From: Actinomycetes bacterium
GTDB lineage: Bacteria; Actinomycetota; Actinomycetes; Mycobacteriales; Mycobacteriaceae
NCBI GenBank assembly: GCA_023404955.1
Contig: JAEXZY010000121.1
Location: 62,001-126,000, forward strand
Direction: 5' to 3'
Length of the DNA stretch: 64,000 bases
Under the pieces are notes generated by a model, which searched no databases, was not told the DNA's origin, and saw only the letters and a program-made list of their open reading frames with translations. Position 1 is the first letter of the stretch, and every line of letters begins with the position of its first letter. Positions 60,690-64,000 of this stretch are shown in pieces. Position numbers and translations under genes: made by a program.

Positions 60690-61811
60690 CTAGGTCTTCT
60701 CGTCGTTGGCGCGCGGGAAGCCGCCGCCCTGCGGGAACAGCGGGAACACCACGTCGTCGAGCTTCTCGGCGTCGCCGGAGGTCTTGTTGACCGTGGCGCC
60801 CCAGATGTTGCCGTCGGGAGCGACCTGCAGGGCCCACGCGTGACCGTGCTGATCTTTGCGCACCATCTCCGGCTCACCCGTCACCGCGCCGGTGTCGGGT
60901 GCCATCCGCACGGCGACGGTCTGCTTGGTGTTGACGAGGTTCACCAGCACGGTGCCGTCGAGCGCGGCGCAACCGGCCACCCCTGGGCGGTCCGGCCAGG
61001 TCCACACCGTCGAGACCTTCGAGTCCTTCGTGATGCGCTGCAGCCGGTCGGCCGTCGGGGTGCGGTCGGTGACGTAGAGCGATTCGTCGGACGGATCGAT
61101 GCACATGCCGCCGCCGGGCCCCAGGCCGGACAGCGCGGTGGTGGTGGGGGCCTGGTTGACGGTGGTGGGCTGCTCGATACGCAGGAGCTTGCCGGCCATC
61201 GAACCCGGATCGGCCGCCAGCGCCGGATCGCCCGCGTCGCCGGTCTGCACCATCAGCGTGGTCGGGCTGGTGAAGACGAGGGCGCCGGTGTTGCCGGTGG
61301 CGCCCTTCGGGATGCCCGTCAGGATCGGCTTGGGCACGTCACCGTCGGCGATGCGCACCACCCTGTTGTCCGTCGGGGTGCTGATGTAGGCGTAGGTCAA
61401 CCGGTCCTGCTGGTACGTGGGCGACTGAACGATGTCCATCAGCCCGCCGTCGCCGCTGCCGTCGACCGGGATCGTCATCTTGACGAACGGTTCGGCGCGC
61501 GTCGCGACCTGCTTGACCGCGCCGGTCACCCGTTCGGCCACCAGCGCCGACTGACTGTCCGGCAGCATGATCAGCCCGCTGGTGCTCTCCAGGCAGCCCT
61601 GCATCACCCCTTGTGCGGGGCACTGCTTGGGGAATGGTTGAGCCGGCAATGGCGGTGGCGGGGTCGGCGTCGACGCGGGACCCGGCGCCATTTGCGGCTT
61701 CGTCGTGAACGGCTGCGACTGGGCCGAATCGAAGCGGGCGCAACCAGTGATGCCGATCAGCGCGGCACTGGCCACCACCGCGGCACCCCGCAACGACCGG
61801 CGTCGACTCAT
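60690..61811 (-). CDS. lppZ: LppZ-like lipoprotein, PQQ/sorbosone-dehydrogenase propeller
   Basis: The 373-residue protein has a lipobox signal (RSLRGAAVVASAALIGITGC) and a proline-rich linker. A six-bladed propeller of the glucose/sorbosone dehydrogenase type follows (GLMDIVQSPTYQQDRLTYAY, GDAGDPALAADPGSMAGKLL, GPGGGMCIDPSDESLYVTDR). It is close in length and sequence style to H37Rv LppZ (Rv3006). The cofactor and substrate are not established. It converges with the sensor kinase gene. Confidence 0.9.
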   Translation of the reverse strand: MSRRRSLRGAAVVASAALIGITGCARFDSAQSQPFTTKPQMAPGPASTPTPPPPLPAQPFPKQCPAQGVMQGCLESTSGLIMLPDSQSALVAERVTGAVKQVATRAEPFVKMTIPVDGSGDGGLMDIVQSPTYQQDRLTYAYISTPTDNRVVRIADGDVPKPILTGIPKGATGNTGALVFTSPTTLMVQTGDAGDPALAADPGSMAGKLLRIEQPTTVNQAPTTTALSGLGPGGGMCIDPSDESLYVTDRTPTADRLQRITKDSKVSTVWTWPDRPGVAGCAALDGTVLVNLVNTKQTVAVRMAPDTGAVTGEPEMVRKDQHGHAWALQVAPDGNIWGATVNKTSGDAEKLDDVVFPLFPQGGGFPRANDEKT

Positions 61812-61957
61812 GCGAGCCAGATTACGGATCGTTGCGGGGTGCTCGCCACGGCGCCCGAGCCGACCTGGTCAGACGAGCCGCCGCACGAGCCGAAAAACAG
61901 CCAAAACACGTGGTCGGGCGCGCCGGGTGAATTCCCGGCCACGACCTGGTCAGCACT

Positions 61958-61963
61958 TACCCT
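61958..61963 (+). promoter_or_regulatory. Leaderless -10 box of the DoxX gene
   Basis: TACCCT ends seven bases before the GTG at 61971, so the transcript probably starts at the start codon. Confidence 0.5.
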
Positions 61964-61970
61964 GCTAGGT

Positions 61971-62804
61971 GTGACCAGCCCGCAAGATTCACAACCCTGG
62001 CAGCGGCCCGCCGACTCGGGTGGCCGGCCCGCCTCGGCGCGTCTGGTGGACCCGGAGGACGATCTCCCCTCGGAGCACTACGGCGGCGACTTCGAGACGA
62101 CCGCAATCCCGCGCTACGACACCGCCAAACCGGCTGCCCAGCAGCCGTTCGGCCTGATGGGCGATGCCGAACCCCTCCCGTACGTCCAGCCGGGTACGGG
62201 CCTGGCGCCCGGCGCCTACGGGTCAGCGACCGCCGCGCCGACCGAGGTCGGCGTGCTCGACGAGCATCGGGAACGGGATCGCCGTGGCACCCAGGATCTC
62301 GGTCTGCTGGTGCTGCGAGTCGCCGTCGGAGCGCTGCTCGTGGCACACGGCCTGCAGAACATGTTCGGGTTGTGGGGTGGTCCCGGGCTCGGCGGTTTCC
62401 GCGACTACATCGCCGATGCGGGTTTCCGGTACGCAGACATCCTGAGCTACGTCGCCGCCGGCGGCGAGATCGCGGCAGGCATCCTGCTGGTGCTGGGGCT
62501 GTTCACTCCGGTGGCGGCCGCCGGCGCGCTGGCCTACCTGGTCAACGCCGTGCTCGCCGAGGCGCTCGCCGCGCACAACGATGCGCGACTGTCGGCGTTC
62601 CTCACCGATGGGCACGAGTACCAGGTGGTGCTCGTCGCCGCGGTCGCGGCCATCATCCTCACCGGACCCGGCCGGTACGGCCTGGACGCAGGGCGTGGCT
62701 GGGCCCGACGCCCGTTCCTGGGTTCCTTCGCCGCGCTGGTGCTCGGTATCGGCGCCGGCGTCGCGGTGTGGGTGCTCCTCAACGGAGCCAACCCGCTGTC
62801 CTGA
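61971..62804 (+). CDS. DoxX-family membrane protein (Rv3005c-like)
   Basis: The 277-residue protein has a long polar N-terminal region (about 105 residues, acidic and Pro-rich). Four membrane helices of DoxX follow (VLRVAVGALLVAHGLQNMFG; ILSYVAAGGEIAAGILLVLG; AGALAYLVNAVLAEAL; VVLVAAVAAIILTGPG). Length and position match H37Rv Rv3005c, described as part of a membrane oxidoreductase complex with SodA and SseA against oxidative stress. The GTG at 61971 follows the leaderless -10; the longer ORF is a shadow of lppZ. Confidence 0.9.
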   Translation: MTSPQDSQPWQRPADSGGRPASARLVDPEDDLPSEHYGGDFETTAIPRYDTAKPAAQQPFGLMGDAEPLPYVQPGTGLAPGAYGSATAAPTEVGVLDEHRERDRRGTQDLGLLVLRVAVGALLVAHGLQNMFGLWGGPGLGGFRDYIADAGFRYADILSYVAAGGEIAAGILLVLGLFTPVAAAGALAYLVNAVLAEALAAHNDARLSAFLTDGHEYQVVLVAAVAAIILTGPGRYGLDAGRGWARRPFLGSFAALVLGIGAGVAVWVLLNGANPLS

Positions 62805-62807
62805 CTC

Positions 62808-63197
62808 TCATTCGTACGGGTTCGGCACCCGGCCGCCGCTGGCGGCTGTCAGCACCGGCAGGCTCGCGAACGTGACGGCCGGCAACGCTGTCTCGGTGCC
62901 GTCGGACCGGCGCGCCAGAGCCCACGCCTTCCGGCCGAAGCGCAGCCCCTCGATGTCCTCCCAGCGCATCGTCTGCGTACCGAACAGCGTGCGCGCGGTG
63001 ACGGTGTCGCGGTCGGCGACCGTCCGGTAGCGGGCCACGGCGACCGACAGCGCGACGGGAATCACCAGCAGCACCGCGAACCAGCCGGGACCGGCGAACA
63101 CGATGGACAGCAGGGCCAGCGCGAAGAGCGCGACGGCGAGATGTGCCATGGGGGAGATGCGGATCACGACCGGGGCGGGCGAGGCGATGGAGGCCAT
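62808..63197 (-). CDS. Small membrane protein with PH-like domain (Rv3004/Cfp6-like)
   Basis: The 129-residue protein has two hydrophobic helices (residues about 18-52) and a bacterial PH-like beta domain (VTARTLFGTQTMRWEDIEGL, ALARRSDGTETALPAVTF). It matches by position the H37Rv Cfp6 antigen gene, located between Rv3005c and ilvB1. It probably acts as a membrane-surface adaptor; function unknown. It converges with the DoxX gene (3-bp gap). Confidence 0.85.
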   Translation of the reverse strand: MASIASPAPVVIRISPMAHLAVALFALALLSIVFAGPGWFAVLLVIPVALSVAVARYRTVADRDTVTARTLFGTQTMRWEDIEGLRFGRKAWALARRSDGTETALPAVTFASLPVLTAASGGRVPNPYE

Positions 63198-63231
63198 GAG
63201 CCCATCATCCCATCCCCGGGCAGGCAGGAAT

Positions 63232-63261
63232 TTGACCGAAGTCCGGTTCGCGGGCTACCGT
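63232..63261 (+). promoter_or_regulatory. sigma70-type promoter of the ilvB operon
   Basis: TTGACC (63232-63237), an 18-nt spacer and TACCGT (63256-63261) form an almost consensus mycobacterial promoter. The predicted start lies 6-8 nt on, at the leader-peptide ATG (63270). It serves the attenuator and ilvB1. Confidence 0.75.
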
Positions 63262-63269
63262 CGGGAGCT

Positions 63270-63341
63270 ATGCAGATCCCGGGCTCGCTCGTAGTAATTG
63301 GGTTGCGCGTTGATGCCGCGCTAGCCCCGGTCCGGGCATAG
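63270..63341 (+). CDS. Branched-chain amino acid leader peptide of the ilvB operon
   Basis: A 23-codon ORF right after the promoter begins MQIPGSLVVIGLRVD and is rich in Leu, Val and Ile codons (CTC GTA GTA ATT, then TTG, GTT). This is the hallmark of attenuator leader peptides: when branched-chain aminoacyl-tRNAs are scarce the ribosome stalls and an antiterminator can form. It ends with TAG at 63339. The peptide likely has no other function. Confidence 0.8.
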   Translation: MQIPGSLVVIGLRVDAALAPVRA

Positions 63342-63397
63342 CACCACCGCATCGACGCGCAACCCTCGCTCAGCCTCCCGGCTGACGGGGGTTTTTT
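63300..63397 (+). terminator. Transcription attenuator of the ilvB operon
   Basis: Two exclusive structures are visible. GGGTTGCGCGTTGATGC (63300-63316) can pair with 63349-63365 (17 pairs, one G-U) as an antiterminator. The terminator uses TCAGCC/GGCTGA (63370-63375, 63380-63385) and AACCCT/GGGGGTT flanking parts, and ends in six Us (63392-63397). The shared AACCC at 63361-63365 makes the folds mutually exclusive. CCCGG-T-CCGGG sits in the antiterminator loop. Confidence 0.75.
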
Positions 63398-63456
63398 GTT
63401 GCCCCAGCACCGATTTGAGAAGATCTACCCAAGCCAGACAGGACACAGAGGACACC

Positions 63457-64000
63457 GTGAGCGCACCCACCACGCGAGCACCCGAGCAGCCGGCGACCCC
63501 GGCCAATGGGACTCGCACCGCCGCCCCCGCCCCGTCGCACCCCAAAAAGGTTGCGCCACTTGAGCTGACCGGCGCACAAGCCGTCATCAGGGCACTCGAG
63601 GAACTCGACGTCGACGTGATCTTCGGCATCCCCGGTGGTGCGGTGCTGCCCGTCTACGACCCGCTGTACGACTCGGTGAAGCTGCGCCACGTGCTGGTCC
63701 GCCACGAACAGGGTGGCGGTCACGCCGCCAGCGGCTACGCCCACGCGACCGGCCGGGTCGGGGTCTGCATGGCGACCTCGGGCCCGGGGGCCACCAACCT
63801 GGTGACACCACTGGCCGACGCCTACATGGACTCCATCCCGGTGGTCGCCATCACCGGACAGGTGGGTCGCTCGCTGATCGGCACCGACGCCTTCCAGGAA
63901 GCCGACATCTCCGGCATCACGATGCCCGTCACCAAGCACAACTTCCTGGTCCGCAACGGTGACGACATCGCCCGCGTCATCGCCGAGGCGTTCCACATCG
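63457..64000 (+). CDS. ilvB1: Acetolactate synthase large subunit IlvB1, N-terminal part (runs off the right edge)
   Basis: The open reading frame starts at GTG 63457 and runs to the window edge (about 181 codons). It has the TPP-enzyme N-terminal features ELTGAQAVIRALEELDVDVI, FGIPGGAVLPVYDPLYDS, the catalytic Glu of RHEQGGGHAASGYAHATGRV and SGPGATNLVTPLADAYMDS. It starts branched-chain amino acid synthesis by condensing pyruvate. An N-terminal polar extension of about 30 residues resembles mycobacterial IlvB1. It is controlled by the attenuator just upstream. Confidence 0.95.
   Translation, partial: MSAPTTRAPEQPATPANGTRTAAPAPSHPKKVAPLELTGAQAVIRALEELDVDVIFGIPGGAVLPVYDPLYDSVKLRHVLVRHEQGGGHAASGYAHATGRVGVCMATSGPGATNLVTPLADAYMDSIPVVAITGQVGRSLIGTDAFQEADISGITMPVTKHNFLVRNGDDIARVIAEAFHI

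Overview
The window is a high-GC actinobacterial chromosome segment. Its backbone gene order matches, as I remember it, the M. tuberculosis block ilvB1–lppZ–gatB–pfkA–gatA–gatC–ligA … mnmA–iscS–etfA/etfB–methylglucose-lipopolysaccharide genes–echA17–serB2–ctaD–fecB–adhC. Many proteins resemble the H37Rv versions closely. The PE/PPE/ESX genes that H37Rv carries between trmU (mnmA) and lpqA are absent, and several accessory genes are present, so a rapid-growing Mycolicibacterium-type species is the best guess (inference). Mycobacterial habits are visible: GTG/TTG starts, ATGA/GTGA gene overlaps, TANNNT boxes 6-8 nt before start codons (leaderless transcripts) and few U-tract terminators.

Region 1 (1-8.5 kb, accessory). 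A truncated GAF-type sensor kinase and a NarL-type response regulator lie on the minus strand with a lone receiver-domain protein opposite them. Next comes a PaoABC-type molybdenum aldehyde oxidase in the order Mo, Fe-S, FAD; its large-subunit gene is broken by a one-base loss in a G6 run. An APC permease and the conserved adhC follow.

Region 2 (8.6-20.3 kb, accessory; the most interesting part). A TetR regulator faces a tightly coupled ten-gene operon: a fused ABC ATPase, two Dpp-type permeases, an isochorismatase-fold cysteine hydrolase, a solute-binding lipoprotein, a metallo-beta-lactamase hydrolase, an allantoinase-like amidohydrolase, a two-repeat allantoicase, an unrecognised 171-residue protein and a 2-oxoglutarate/Fe(II) oxygenase. 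This reads as a dedicated ureide (allantoin-like) import and catabolism system. It sits between adhC and fecB, which are neighbours in H37Rv, so it is probably an inserted module. Uricase and standard ureidoglycolate genes are not in the window.

Region 3 (20.3-45 kb, mostly core). fecB, ctaD and serB2 are followed by a MocR regulator/50-residue protein/YczE membrane protein insertion with clustered AGCCAGT-like operator repeats. Then come an ABC ATPase, a NUDIX protein, a shortened echA17 and two methyltransferases, and then the genes linked to methylglucose lipopolysaccharide (hexapeptide acyltransferase, GT4 glucosyltransferase, GH57 enzyme, methyltransferase). After these are etfBA with a promoter palindrome, an OlsB/OlsA-like acyltransferase pair, iscS and mnmA.

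Region 4 (44-64 kb). Accessory genes (a GH114-like secreted protein, a CPA1 antiporter, an SDR/TetR pair with two matching palindromic operators, an acyl-CoA ligase and a YjbR protein) are interleaved with core lpqA-like, MetE-like, ligA, ACT protein, gatC, gatA, pfkA and gatB. A PrrB-like orphan kinase, lppZ, a DoxX protein and a PH-domain protein follow. The window ends in ilvB1, preceded by a sigma70-type promoter, a Leu/Val/Ile-rich leader peptide and an attenuator with a U tract. No tRNA, rRNA, CRISPR array or insertion sequence was seen, and no gene-free stretch exceeds 300 bases.
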